Below are positions 1 through 12,182 of a DNA stretch of 64,000 nt, piece after piece. The first letter of the stretch is position 1. Each line of letters starts with the position of its first letter. The position numbers and the translations under genes were made by a program. The notes under the pieces are model-generated. The model saw only the letters and a list, made by a program, of their open reading frames with translations. It searched no databases and was not told the origin of the DNA. Source of the stretch: Sipunculus nudus (taxonomy: Eukaryota; Annelida; Sipuncula; Golfingiida; Sipunculidae); the NCBI GenBank assembly GCA_026874595.1, contig CM049311.1, positions 36,623,176 to 36,687,175 of the forward strand, read 5' to 3'.

Positions 1-930
1 CGAAATTCGACTCGGACGCGTGAAGCCTGGACTCGGACTTGGACTAGGACTTGTGGAGCCTGGACTCGGACTTGGACTCGGATTCGTGGAGCCTGGACTC
101 GGACTTGAACTCGTGGAACTTGTACTCGGTTTTGGACTCGGACTGGTAAAGCCTGGACACGGACTTGGACTCGGATTCGTGGAGCATAGGCACGGACTTG
201 GACTCGGACTCGTGGAGCCTGGACTCGGACTTGGACTCGAACTCGTGGAGCCTGGACTCGGATTTGGACTTGGACTCTTTGAGCCTTGACTCGGACTTGG
301 ACTTGGACTCGTGGAGCGTGGACTCGGACTTGGACTCGGACTCATGGAGCCTGGACTCGGACTTACACTCGGACTCGTGGAGCCTGGACTCGGGTTTGGA
401 CTCGGACTCAAAGAGCCTGGACTCGGACTTGGACTCGGACTCGTGGAGCCTGGACTCGGACTTGGACTCGGACTCGTGGAGCCTGGACTCGGATTTGGAC
501 TTGGACTCTTTGAGCCTTGACTCGGACTTGGACTCGGACTCAATGGACTCGGACCTGGACTCGGACTCGTGGAGCCTGGACTCGGACTTGGACTCGGACT
601 CGTGGAGCCTGGACTCGGACCTGGACTCGGACTCAATGGACTCGGACTTGGACTCGGACTCGAGGAACCTGGAATCGGACTTGGACACGAACTCGTGGAG
701 CCTGGACTCGGACTTGGACTCGGACTCGTGGAGCCTGGACTCGGACTCGGACTCGGACTCGTGGAGCCTGGACTCGGACTTGGACTCGGACTCGTGGTGC
801 CTGGACTCGGACCTGGACTCGGACTCAATGGACTCGGACTTGGACTCGAGGAGCCTGGAATCGGACTTAGACTCGAACTTGTAGAGCCTGGACTCGGACT
901 TGGACTCGGATGGTGTGGACTCGACTACGT
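1..930. repeat. 33-bp minisatellite built on gactcg
   Basis: About 27 units of roughly 33 bp, each combining gtggagcctg with a run of gactcg/gacttg hexamers. Shorter variants replace the gtggagcctg block with aatg (for example near 541, 634 and 827). The array begins before the window and decays near 900-930. Because 33 is a multiple of 3, three plus-strand frames and one minus-strand frame stay open for 200-700 bp; they would read as Asp/Ser-rich, Gly/Leu-rich, Arg/Thr/Trp-rich or Glu/Ser-rich repeats. The Asp/Ser frame is cut by TAA at 147. Simultaneous openness argues against any one being selected, so I treat it as satellite DNA rather than an acidic repeat protein. Confidence 0.95.
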
Positions 931-955
931 CACTGGTCTCGATGTTACAATATCC

Positions 956-1093
956 TTACCATATCCAAACTAAGTTTTGGCATCCTGCCTTAAACCCTGT
1001 TTTATTCACAACGTTGATTCCTTCAAAATGTGACTTACCAGGGTCAGATATTACTTCATTGCAGTACGAGCAGGCATTCTTTACACAAGAGTT
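956..1093 (-). other. weak minus-strand exon candidate
   Basis: A stop-bounded minus-strand frame of 45 codons next to the satellite reads NSCVKNACSYCNEVISDPGK followed by a further 25 residues, with a C-x4-C-x2-C spacing. A good donor-like site (CCTG/GTAAGT) lies inside it at 1034-1039, so the coding part could stop there. No ATG, no convincing acceptor and no recognised domain are visible, and the opposite strand is open too. Chance is quite possible. Confidence 0.12.
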
Positions 1094-4000
1094 TTAAGAT
1101 GCACTGTTGCTGTTTTTACATCCAGAATGTTGATCTGAACACGTTTATTATTCATTAACTTGAGCTAATTTACATGTGGCAGACGAAATAAACAGCGCTA
1201 AAAAAGCCGCTTGATTGTTTAATCCTCACGATTTGAACCCACTTTCTTTGCCAGCTAATTACCATATCCATTTCAAAGATGGAAGAATTCACATCACAAC
1301 ATCCCCGTTTCCTAACATGGAGCCTTAATAGAAGTCTAAATTGGTCCACTATCAAGTCCCCAACTGTTGCTTAACTTTCTATTGTTCTTCAGTTAAGATT
1401 TGATAGAGATTACGAAAACAGTACTGTTTTACTATTCTCCTTTCGGACTCCCTACAACGGTTAAATGTCGTGAATGCGTAGAATCAAAGAACCCGGATAA
1501 TCCTTAATCAAGTCACAGTTTCTTTCGATAGAAATTTCAGGGGTTGGTTTTATCGGTCTCAGAATACACCACGTTTTCATTGTTGGTCGGAATTTCAATT
1601 TGCATTATAATGGTTGGGAGTAATCACCCCCTTTAGAATTTAATTACTGGTCCATTTACCCTTCGGCCTAACCGTGCTCTAAGCTCCATATGGCATTCTG
1701 TTAAAACTAGGTGAAGAAAGCAACATCTATTCAGCTGGAGAAAAACATTTTATGGTTCTTTTATGTGTCTGCGTGTCCCAAAGGAATGGCTGTCAGAGAT
1801 TAGTCCGCGTGAGTGATGAAGATTCGGAGCTTATTCAGGCTGTTCCGTCATCGCCAACTGCCATCTCTGCTCTTCTAATCCCTCCATGAATTCTCCGAAT
1901 CTGGCCGTTTATTTGCCTGTGATCTTGCTGAAGCGGGAAGCACACCTAGTCATCTGAAAATGGGTTGTTATGAAGGATGGAATCTGGAAAAAAAATGATC
2001 GAAATCAGCAAAAAACGAAGAAAACCAGGAGCGTCTGAAACACCAAAGATGAGGAAAAAGAAATAATCATTCCTTTGATTCCACGTGAGGTCTTTCACCT
2101 CGGCTAACGCGTCACTAAACATTAAATAAACAACATTTAAAAGAGGGAATCTGTCTAATTGAAAACAGACCTAAAATTTTAATAGATGTTTTTAGGTACA
2201 CAAACATTTGCAACATTATGTGTATTACCGCATTCTCTCAGTCTGTCAGCTAATTTTTACTTAATTCAATAGTTTCTTAGTAAGACTATAGTATACAGGC
2301 ACACAGACTCACCTTCTCCAGTTCACCTGTTGTATACGTTTTTTATGTTTCTGTGTAAAAGTAAAAACAGTCTACAATAACCAGATTGCGCGACCAGAGG
2401 TCCGAACTTGCGCATGCGCGACAACTCCCAAACAAGGAAAAGAAACATGAAAGAGGCAATACACATGAAACAACGGTTGAGCCTTGAAAATCTTGATTTG
2501 TGAATTAAATTGCTTGCTATGACTAACATTGCCGAGCGCTTTTTTATTTTATGGTTCTGATCGCGCCCGTTACACTCGCGTACATGAGTAATCAAATGTT
2601 TTCTGTACGAAATGTTTATTGTCTAATTGGTGTTTCATCTCCTTATTTAGAAGGTCGTAGCTGTGGTCACACACTCTTGTTACGGAAAACAGACACGCGC
2701 GAGAAACTTGTTCACTCAACTAGTTTAGTGGGTTCGTGTGCCTTGATAGTTTTTCGTTGGGGAATCTTTCCTACCCAGCCAAAATAACTGAATAATTAAT
2801 AGCGTGATATATAACTAATATTATTTTTAATGTTTATGAACGTTTTATCGTACTCGAACACTACGCCTGTGCCATAGATATTGTAGGCAAAGAAGTCATT
2901 GTAACGGGGTTTCTCGATACACCAGTGGCGTAAGTACACACGCAGAGAGAAAAAAATATGTCTAAATAGTTAATTCAATATTTAAGATGATAATATTTAA
3001 GAAGAAATACATGCACACAAATTTAATTTTTTTTTGTGAATATGACTTTTTTATTTGAAAATTAAGACAAGCACTCCAGCCGTCCCATCGAATACGTTCC
3101 TCACGCAGCGGTAACACTCCTTTGTTTTAACCGCTGCTTTATATAGCAAGATTCTTTGGGTTCCAACACCAGGGCTGGCACAGAACAAAGAGGGAGTGTA
3201 TCGCATTGTGCATCCAGCTCTAACTTTAAAACAAGTGGCACTTGCTCTCCTTGGTCTGATTCGTAGCCCTGTCCAGAACCAGTCTAATCAGATAAAGCGG
3301 GAAAAGGATCTACCTGAATGCTAGCTGTGAATACACATATCAGTAGGCATTTATACCTGACTGGTCGGCCCACTTGAGACACAAGCAATAAGGGGAACAA
3401 TGCACTGCAACGGACATCCATCTTATTGCATCCATATCAAATGAAAACCATCTTATTGTATTACAAACCAAAAAAACTCAGACCAGTCTCTATGGTATCA
3501 AGTCTTTTTCTGTGTTTCGTAAAAGTTGGCTACCGTTCAGTAACCTGTGCGAGCCGTGCTTGTATTCATGCGGTCAGATTCAACAAACATGCAAGACGAT
3601 GTCCCAATATGCTGTCTTAAAACGGAAGTTTTCTCGTACATGGTAGGTGTTGTTAGAAAATATACTGAAAATTAACGCTTGGTCTGGTTTATGTCAAATG
3701 ACAGCGTACTTGCAGTCATTGAAACATTGTCAAAACTGACAAAAATATTTGCATCCTTATCAAGCGTTACAATGCAGTCCTCAATGCAAGATGTCATGAC
3801 ACTCTGATGGTGATCATGGACTGCTTAGTGTCGACAGGCCGAACGGGGTCTATACTCAAAGCATAATTTAATAAAAAGAAAATAACACATAAAGGGGATA
3901 TCCGGAGCTACATTGAATATTTTTATCAATCTGCTAAGATTATATATTGAAAACTCAGAGCATGTGGAAATAGCAGGCATCCAAAGCACAGATTATCCAA

Positions 4001-7000
4001 AGCACAGATTATGCAGCAAAACCCGTTTCATTTCGGCTGCTTATCCATTCAGGTTTGTCTGATTCCCTTGTATACAATAAGTATTTACAGTTATCAAACT
4101 GTCCCATAACTTCTATGATAACGGGATAATAAGACACTTGTATTTCTCGTTTACACATAATTGCGTAATTACTTTTTACTGAACTGTAATGATAAGAGTT
4201 TTGTCCGAAGCTCTGGTTATTGTTGCTGGGCTTTCACGAAAACAAGAAATTAAGTATACGCCAAGATTCTCCACTATGTTAATAAAACATGGATTATATT
4301 ACTTTCATCTGGAATGGCAATACTTTTTCTTCTGTTTCAGTAATTGGAAATTTAACGGAGCTGGCTTAGTTGCCATTCAATGAAAGCGCATGATGTTTTG
4401 CTGACGATTTGTTAAAATGTCTGGCAAATTAATAGCATTTCTGTACCCGCTAGTTTCATTTATCCCATATACCGGAGGACTACGAGGAAGCGTACCAAAC
4501 TTAACAAACCCTAGACCTGTTTCATCTGAAAAAAAAACATACAAGTCTCTTGTTCATCTGAAGATCAATTTTTACAATATGAAGTAACGTAAGCCACAAA
4601 TGTCAAATGTATAGTAATAGCTTCAGGGGCCTGTATAGACACGCAGTCAGGGAGAAGATATTTTTTTTCTCAATTCTGTTTCTATATCACATGCTACTTT
4701 ATCTCTCGACTCGTATGAACAGAAATCATTCATCATATTTTTATTTTCATAAATTCATTTACTGGGCTTGCGGCCATCAGGAAGTCAGGTCACAAGGTCT
4801 CATTAATATGCATGAGTTCTTGTCCCGCCAGGTGAATCTCCTGGTCACGTTGCTGAGGAACCTCCAACCATTATATTCCTATCTATATTCATCAAATATT
4901 TAAATATTTTTCAGCTGACCTCTGACTGCTCAGCTATAGAGATACGTCTCATTCGTCCTTCTTCCGTCTGGCGTTCGGCACAAATCGTAAAATCTGAATT
5001 AAAATATTAAAGCCAGCTATTCGCCTACCCCCTTCTATAGATTTACGCGATTTTTTGTTTACTTTGCCTATATTTTTAAGAAATGTAGGTACTCCTTGTT
5101 AAGAAACGTTTTCTTTGTGATGGATGTCAGGTCTGATTATCTACAAGCTGTTTGTAAACACAGACGTGTTGACAAACGGGAAAAAATCGTATAACCCAAG
5201 GTGGTTGGTTGCATATGTGCGAAAGCTGACAGGTTACTAGTTGCAGAACGCCCTTTGCAAACTCTGGTTTGCCTGAGTGGGGGTTAGATGTACTTATTTA
5301 TGTTTGTGTCCCACATAATATCAATACATGGATGCAAACAACACAGACACCCTATATGCAGTAAGATCTGCTTTATTTGGACTTTCTGGCCTTTTTATGA
5401 CATGTTCAAGTTTGTATCTTGAGATAAAGACGTTAGATATCGTAGTATACCCCTTTAAACCTTGCCTTTCGGAGACAGGGCATGGGGAACATATATTCAA
5501 ATAATTTTGACCTATATCTTTTGAGCACCCTTAAATTCGGGTAATGTTATTGTGAATGATAAGTATATTGCAATGTAACCTCCTTATACCTATAATATGT
5601 TTACCAGAAAAAAAATGAATCTCGGACAATACCAATTTTGCTTTTTTAGTTTTTTTTTTAATGCAGCTTGTGCAGCACGTCCAAAGTTCTTTGTTCATTG
5701 TAATGGGTCTTGTTTGCTGAGGAAATTTTAGGGGGAATCTCTAAGGAGTACCGACATAGTACTCCCGAACCCCCTGAAATAACTGAGACCCCTTTTAAAA
5801 TCTCCGACCCCCCTTAGCTACACACCCGTTAAAACATACAGGACATAATTCATCTTCCAGATTAAATTAATCGTCTTCACTTCCATCACATATTCTAAAT
5901 CGTCGATTTTTTAAACGAAAATGATCGAGTTTACTCAGTTTACAGCACTATTCGGGATTTACTTTTGATGTTAACATTCCAGAACGGATTTAAAATTTAT
6001 GTCAATTCAATAAGGCAATATACCCCAGTGACATTTGAAAATTTTCTCATTAAGAGCTGCATAACTGAAGGATTATTGAGGAAAATATGGTTGAACTATA
6101 AAGTGAGTGATGAAATTATCTCGCAATTTAAAAATCATGTGTTTGATCATTATCATTCTTTCAGGTGTAATGTTCTGAGTTCACAGTATTTAATGACGTC
6201 AACGATCCTGCTTATCAGTTGAGCGCCGTGACTGTTATAAGGCGACCTATTCGGATGGTAATTAACGAAAGATAATCCTTGAACCCTATTATAAATATAG
6301 GCCAGGAAACGCCGATCCTTAAACACACCGGCTGTTCGTCCTTTTTTTATTATCTACATGTGTTAAATATGCGGGGTACCCGCCAAAATAACCCAAACAC
6401 ATTCGAACTCTTGCAGCCAGTCTAAGAACCAGAGATTTGCTAAGGGCACCTGCAATTAGTGACCTTTCAACTACCGAAAATATGCAACAACCACCGTTGG
6501 TTAATACATGTGTTTTTTCCGTTTACTAACACTTTGTAGATAAACAAGCTCTAACATCTGTCATAGATGGGTTATGGGAAATTTCTGAAAAGGAATTACC
6601 TACAGTAGATTAATATATACGGAGAGTAAGCAAGAAATCACTTTGCTCTTTAAAAACGCAAGGTATATATGGCTTTAAATTTCGGTCTGAATCAGAGACG
6701 CGACATAAAATGCCTGGTCTACAGACGGCTAAGACCACCTGGTCTAGTCACGTGACCTAATTAACATGCTCAGAGATAGGTAAATAATGGGTCCAACGTT
6801 GCTTGATTTTAAAAACTTTCGTTGACTGTTTTGTGTGACGTCACTCGATATTCGTCTCGAGTAGGCCAGTCATTATCAAAATGAAACTATATTCAGCCAC
6901 GGAAATAAAGCAATTTCGATCAATACCTCATTGTTCAAATTCCCAATAAAGTTTTGGCAAACACGACTCTGAACCATGGCCACTGGAATCAGTTATGTCC

Positions 7001-7280
7001 TTTTTCCTTCATTATTATTGCTAAGTAAATACTATTAAGTTTTCATCTGAGTTCCATCGGATGGATGTTCCTAAAAGCTACAAAGGCCTATATATGCTAT
7101 GGGTCATATTTATATTGTTAATAACTATAAGTGGTTCTTGGAACATGGGACTTGTAGGGGACGGTGGCCTGGGGAATTCGAATTCCATGGTATGGACATA
7201 TTTACAATAATTGTGGTTCTAATGGTGTAATTTAGGGTAGTATTGGAGATCTTTTTCGGAAATAAGTATCATTTATTCTA
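1094..7280. other. unassigned AT-rich DNA, no gene recognised
   Basis: No open frame with a recognisable domain, no RNA gene and no strong repeat were found here. Small items only: a 16-bp direct duplication (ccaaagcacagattat twice, about 3979-4010), A and T homopolymers, and a minus-strand acceptor/donor-like pair around 2310-2360 that would bound a 46-nt exon but is unsupported. It could be intergenic or intronic. Confidence 0.5.
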
Positions 7281-7290
7281 TTGTGCAGAT

Positions 7291-7345
7291 CCCCCCCCCC
7301 CCTCCCTCTAACCCCCCCCCCCCCCCCCCCCATCCGCCGCTGACT
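7291..7345. mobile_element. poly-C block with hAT-like terminus
   Basis: Two C runs (about 12 and 19 bases) are followed by catccgccgctgac. Its reverse complement, gtcagcggcggatg, resembles the CAGTGGCGGAT-type end of hAT transposons, and other C-rich miniature elements in this window have the same layout. I could not find the partner terminus upstream, so this may be one end of a decayed element. Confidence 0.3.
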
Positions 7346-8161
7346 GTTTACAAATACCAACCATAGTAATCTTACTAATCTATTATTTTCTGTATATCTT
7401 TGTACTTAGGTCCCTCTGAAATTTAAATTCTACATATACTAAAATATTTTGAAAGGGAACGTGGGAACGCGGGAAAGCACTCTCTTACCCTCTCAGTGTC
7501 TGCTCTGAACGTATGGGATGTTTGCAAAATCACAGGATAATATATCTCAATGTATTAAGTCCCGATTAAGGATATCACTTATGCTGATAGGAGTTCTCAA
7601 GATATTGAGTGTCCACGTGTTCCGAAGTACGGGAACAGTGAAGGTACGCATGCGCATACGGATGCGGACACTTTATTGTGTTTTTCTGTATGTACGTTTG
7701 TCAATGCGGGTTTAGGGTAATTCCCCTACCCCATCTGGCACCTAGCACTCTTCCTAGTTCATGTATAATGTTGTTGCCTTATACAGTTTCCCATCACGAA
7801 TGAACACTAATTTAAACGACCTTTTCGAGACTTGCCAAGAAATTGATACTGATAAAGCTTAAATTATGAACATTTCAAAAGTAGCGCCATGAAATCCACA
7901 TGTTTAACCTAGATATGTTTGTTGGTACTTGGGAACGTGAATACCTATGTGTACATGTACATCGTTCAGTTTGCATATACATGAACGCGAGAATATGTAT
8001 ACCTGTGTATATAAAAATATGCAAGTATTTATATATATATGGATAGGTGCAAATAGATGTATAATAATATTCAGACGAACGAATTTCGTGCTCATGTAGT
8101 GACACATAGTATGTCTATTTGTATTTAATATATGTTTTCTATATCAATTATATATAATTCT

Positions 8162-8164
<3 letters not shown>
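7346..8164. other. unassigned DNA
   Basis: No gene or repeat recognised. Short minus-strand frames at 7875-8107 overlap each other and are AT-microsatellite-like at one end. They look like chance. Confidence 0.45.

Positions 8165-8209
<45 letters not shown>
8165..8209. repeat. (TA)n microsatellite
   Basis: An uninterrupted TA dinucleotide tract of about 44 bp, read directly. Confidence 0.97.
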
Positions 8210-8214
<5 letters not shown>

Positions 8215-10239
8215 TAAAGTTAAACAATCTCATGAAAGATAAAAAAACACGACGATAACAGTAAATTGAAATCTAAGACGACAAGATTGAAGAAAGAAAA
8301 AAATATTCCTTTATAATGTCCTACATCGGTCTTTTTCTGGAACATTTACTCCCTCAAGATGTTGGTGGATCACAAAACAACTGTCATTCGACTTTTCTAG
8401 TGTACAAGCTGGGTTTGATTAGTTCACTTAAACCTCCCGTTGAGGAGAATAATTATCCTTTTCGAGCGGTCATCTGAGTCCCTGAGGTTCAAAGAACTTC
8501 ATTTTCAAGAAAATCTAACGCAAAGTCGCAATTAGCAACGAGTAAACGGTTCCCTGGGTGACATTTGATCCCGATTCACTTCCGGCGGATCGGGGGTTAA
8601 GTTCTCTGTTTTCGTGGTCCAGCCTCGTTATGAGTCTGCAATCGTGATTTTCACCTGCCTGCAATTTCAGGGACGGAATGTCTGTTTTCATTCATTTGAG
8701 AGCACCCTGGAGTTAGACATCTGCAATTATTATTGCTGCACACGCGAAACCTTGAATTTTTTTTTTCAAAATTACTCCTTTTGGTATGAATCTGAGGAGT
8801 TATATTCAAGTGATGACCCTTTTCTCCAATAAAACCAGGAGCATTTCCTAAAGATATTTTAAATTTTTCAAGATCTACATATTTATTGAAGCTTTAAATT
8901 TACTTTTATGAAGAAAACTCAGTCAGCTTCATAGAATTAGGTAGTTTATATTAAGGTAAACAATAACGAAAACAAATGTCCCCTTTATCTAAATTTAAAT
9001 ACTACTAAACTTACATTTTAAACCATAGGAATTGAAATATGATGGATTATCTAAGTTTGTGTAATTGTCACTTGAGATGTTGGTATTTCATTAACAGCGA
9101 GTCAGTCGGTTTTCGCCTGCGCCTCGTGTGGGTCTTTCATTTATCATTTAAAGTTTACAGAGAAGTTTTATATGGGGTACTTAAATATTTAATTACCTGT
9201 TTTCGATTTCGCGGAAATTTTAAACCCCTTTTTCAATTATTAATGTCCTTGACTGGTCTCATTTCCAATCTTTGTATTTCATATATGCCATTGGAAAAAG
9301 AGTTAAAAAGCTTATATACACATTTAATTGCATGATGTTTTAATTACTTCAATATCGTATCTCATATTTCAAGAACCAGTAAATGTTCTGTTTTAATAAA
9401 ATATGAGGCATGGTGTCGAGTTTCATTCTCGGACAAACCGAATTGCAGTAAAGACAGTGAAATTGCCAAGGGCAATTAAATTTTGCTTCAAACTGCTGGA
9501 CCACTTTAAATAAATGAAAAAAAAACATTATTGGAACGGGTTAATGTTCCATATAAATATTAGTTTGGCTCGAGTTTCAAGAAAACGTGCGACGCAACAT
9601 GTATCAAGAAATATGAGACGCAATAAGTTGCGCAACGTATTCCCTGGCGTGTGGCCGGCGTTATCATTTGAAATAACAAACGTCTCTTCTTGGGTAAAGC
9701 GATGATTTAAACAACCAACATCACTGAAAGGGAAGATGAACAAAAACTAAAATAAGATTAATAAATGTGAGTTCTATCAACCCGGTAAAGGCAGGAAACC
9801 GCATGCCTGGCTGTTCTGACAAAAGGGGGTTTTGCGGTGTTTCCACAATCCTCATGGGAATACGTCAAAATGGCGTCATGTCCTTGTGCAGACGTGATGA
9901 GAACCTATCCGAGGCAAAACACAGGCTCTGAGTCTTAAAACGTCTCTCTGCAGATGGAATTGAAATCAAAACTCATTATCTACGCTTCTGCAATGTGAAC
10001 AAAGGGATTTTAAGAATATCTTATGTATTAAAGGAACTGGTTTGTTAAAGGACATTATCAAGTGCGGGAAAATAAATAAATCTCCCTACAAATGTACACC
10101 GTCGATTATACGGGTAAAAAAGAGATGTAGCCTTTCAAGGGTGGTTCTATAGGGAAAGAAAGCGCCCCGGTTTGCCGCCCAAAACAGCGAAATAGAATAA
10201 TATATGTTAATCCCTTAAAAAACTAAGATTTTTGTTGCT
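8210..10239. other. unassigned DNA
   Basis: No gene, RNA or repeat family recognised on either strand. The longest frame (98 aa at 9039-9335) has no recognisable motif and low-complexity hydrophobic composition typical of AT-rich chance frames. Confidence 0.45.
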
Positions 10240-10559
10240 GCGAATGACCTTTTCTTATTCCCTGAGAACTGAAATAAAATATGATAGGCCCATAATTCTT
10301 TTGTTTTATTCAACTCCTTTGATTAATAATTTGCTGTGAATTTTTGTAATCATGGCATCAAAATCTCCATATTCTTTCTGAATCACTGAGTCATTAATTT
10401 TGACATGCAACAATTACCTACAATTACAACTGACATGTAATTTCTTGCGTAAGCATTTTATTAACAGCAACCTGTACAGCACGTAGACGTTTGACCCACG
10501 AATGAAAATCGTTGAATCTCCAAGCGAACGGTATAGGATTTCTGTTCAGTTCTATAGTG

Positions 10560-10690
10560 TTGTAATCGAGTCTATACTCTCCGAATCCACCGTAAGTCCG
10601 AGTATGAACCACTATAGTCCAAGTCCATGCACTCGATCCTTGGGGCTTCTTCTCGTCCGAATCTTACTGAATCTGAGTCGAATATTCAGG
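10560..10690 (-). repeat. degenerate gactcg-type satellite fragment
   Basis: Repeated gagtc/gagtcc, aagtccgagt and tccgaatc words are the reverse complement of the hexamer-based satellite at 1-930, heavily mutated. The stretch lies inside the segment that interrupts the diverged repeat around it. Confidence 0.45.
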
Positions 10691-10702
10691 CTAACTGTGT
10701 AA

Positions 10703-10735
10703 TCAGGCATAACGTGTAATGCCTGAAAAAAATTA
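10703..10735 (-). repeat. isolated copy of the 30-bp repeat at 11.7 kb
   Basis: caggcataacgtgtaatg here is an exact reverse complement of sequence at about 11703-11720, inside the short tandem repeat 1 kb downstream. This gives a 18-bp inverted pair. Confidence 0.6.
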
Positions 10736-11074
10736 CTCATTTTACTCACTTAAAATGAAATAAAATATATAATGATATGGGACTTGCTTCTTCATTATGT
10801 AATAACCATGCCTCGCTTTGGATGAAGTGCTCAGGGGGCATTGTGGAACTCTTCACTTGAAAAGTTAAGATCGCTCGTAATCAAAAACTTTTGACACTTT
10901 GCATACTTTTCAAACAGATCTCTAAGTTAAGTTTATTGCCATGAGCCATATTCAGTTATTAGACAACGGAAAACAGTTCAGTCGTGATCAACAAATGACA
11001 ATTAATTGGTGGATAAAACTCCCCTGGTAACATCTTATAACCCCCGCCCTCAATGGTAAATCAGAGGAGGATGT

Positions 11075-11208
11075 GAGCAGATCAGTAGTAATTAATTACT
11101 CCTGATAACCCCAGGAGTAATTAATTACTGACCTGTGACTGTAGGGTGGAAATTGACCTGTGACTGTAGGGTGGAAAATAAGCTGCACAGAACTGAGCAG
11201 ATCAGTAG
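11075..11208. repeat. perfect 18-bp hairpin and tandem duplication between direct repeats
   Basis: The arm AGTAATTAATTACTCCTG (11087-11104) is followed by a 7-base loop and its perfect reverse complement (11112-11129). A 25-bp sequence starting tgacctgtgactgtagg is then present twice in tandem. The whole is bracketed by the 14-bp direct repeat gagcagatcagtag at 11075-11088 and 11195-11208. The arm is itself largely self-palindromic. No promoter or gene adjoins it. Confidence 0.85.
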
Positions 11209-11290
11209 ATTTACATATAAATCATATTTTTTGTAGTTGATGAAACCAGCTTGATATGAGCCGCTCAGGGGTAAGTGTTATTGACAAAAT

Positions 11291-11486
11291 ACATGCAGGC
11301 GCGGATCAAGAGGAGCGTGGAGGTCGAGTCCCCCCCCCCCCCCCCCCCCCCCCATCCCCTTAAGCATGACGGGGGTTTCGGGGGTCAAGATCCCCCCTGC
11401 TCTTAACATACGACCTTTTTAAGACCATTCTTATGCATGAAACCCGTTGACATCCCTGCAAAAAATTCTGGATCCGTGCCTGACAT
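11291..11486. mobile_element. hAT-like miniature TIR element
   Basis: The left end caggcgcggatcaaga and the reverse complement of the right end (caggcacggatccaga) match closely, forming TIRs of about 16-20 bp around roughly 195 bp. The interior has a run of about 23 C and C/G-rich text, with no coding capacity. Both flanks contain acatg, but a full 8-bp target duplication is not clear. TIRs of the CAG..CGGAT type are typical of hAT elements; the family assignment is inferred. Confidence 0.65.
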
Positions 11487-11698
11487 GCATGCATGGCCTG
11501 AGTTTGCCATTAATATACATCTTATGCCTCAGAACCATTATGAAATAAATATTAGAAGATCAGTCTTTTGCAAAATCCAAATTCATAAATTAAGCAGGCT
11601 TTTTTTTTGCAAAACTGAGCACACGGGTTTGAGATTAGGCTGTTACTCCATTTGTCTAAACCACATCAGGACTATTGTATAATGATGATCACCAAATG

Positions 11699-11795
11699 TC
11701 AGTCATTACACGTTATGCCTGGAAATTTTAGCCATTTCGTGAAATGCCTGAGTGAATCAGTCATTTCTTGTAATGCCTGTAAATTTTCAGTCATT
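11699..11795. repeat. about 30-bp degenerate tandem repeat
   Basis: Roughly three units of the form cagtcatt...gtaatgcctg.aaatttt. They match one reverse-oriented copy near 10.7 kb. Confidence 0.7.
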
Positions 11796-11804
11796 TTTTT
11801 TTCT

Positions 11805-11809
<5 letters not shown>

Positions 11810-11850
<41 letters not shown>
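11810..11850. repeat. (AT)n microsatellite
   Basis: An uninterrupted AT tract of about 40 bp. Confidence 0.97.
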
Positions 11851-11855
<5 letters not shown>

Positions 11856-12004
11856 CATATATTAAAGTCATAAAAGTCATATCATAAAGGAAAATTGAGT
11901 TAATGGTATGTATTTTTATGTTAATATCCCCGTGCATAATGTTTATTATATTTTGCTCTTGACTCAAAGATCAAACTTTAAGTATAGTCTGTTTTTTTTT
12001 GTTA

Positions 12005-12007
<3 letters not shown>

Positions 12008-12101
<94 letters not shown>
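12008..12101. repeat. long (AT)n microsatellite
   Basis: About 94 bp of AT dinucleotides with a single c interruption near 12045. It can form cruciform DNA, and its apparent length may be affected by assembly. Confidence 0.97.
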
Positions 12102-12102
<1 letters not shown>

Positions 12103-12103
<1 letters not shown>

Positions 12104-12182
12104 TTGAGTCCTTGAGTGTCTTGAGTCCTGACTTCCGAGTCTGAGAACAAGACCATCGAGTCCAAGTCCGAGTCCCCGAAAA
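12103..12182 (-). repeat. satellite fragment related to 1-930
   Basis: On the minus strand this contains gactcggacttggactcg exactly as in the 33-bp array, followed by decayed gactc/gagtc words. It directly abuts the long (AT)n tract. Confidence 0.7.

Larger units (their letters stand above)
10240..10930. repeat. diverged dispersed repeat (pair of 27830-28150)
   Basis: Blocks at 10250-10300, 10350-10430 and about 10790-10915 align in the same order with 27850-27900, 27965-28045 and 28075-28150; for example ctgaactgaaataaa-like text, then ctccatattctttctgaat against ctccataatctttctgaat. The segment 10440-10740 has no counterpart in the second copy and looks like an insertion containing satellite-derived sequence. 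The family is not recognised and no coding capacity is visible. Confidence 0.6.

Noticed and set aside
44-688. 214-aa Glu/Ser/Lys-rich minus-strand frame and 239-aa Asp/Ser-rich plus frame
   Set aside because: Products of a 33-bp repeat; several frames are open at once and the Asp/Ser frame is cut by a stop at 147.
8165-8209. AT tract as a replication origin or promoter
   Set aside because: A plain dinucleotide microsatellite, like several others in the window.
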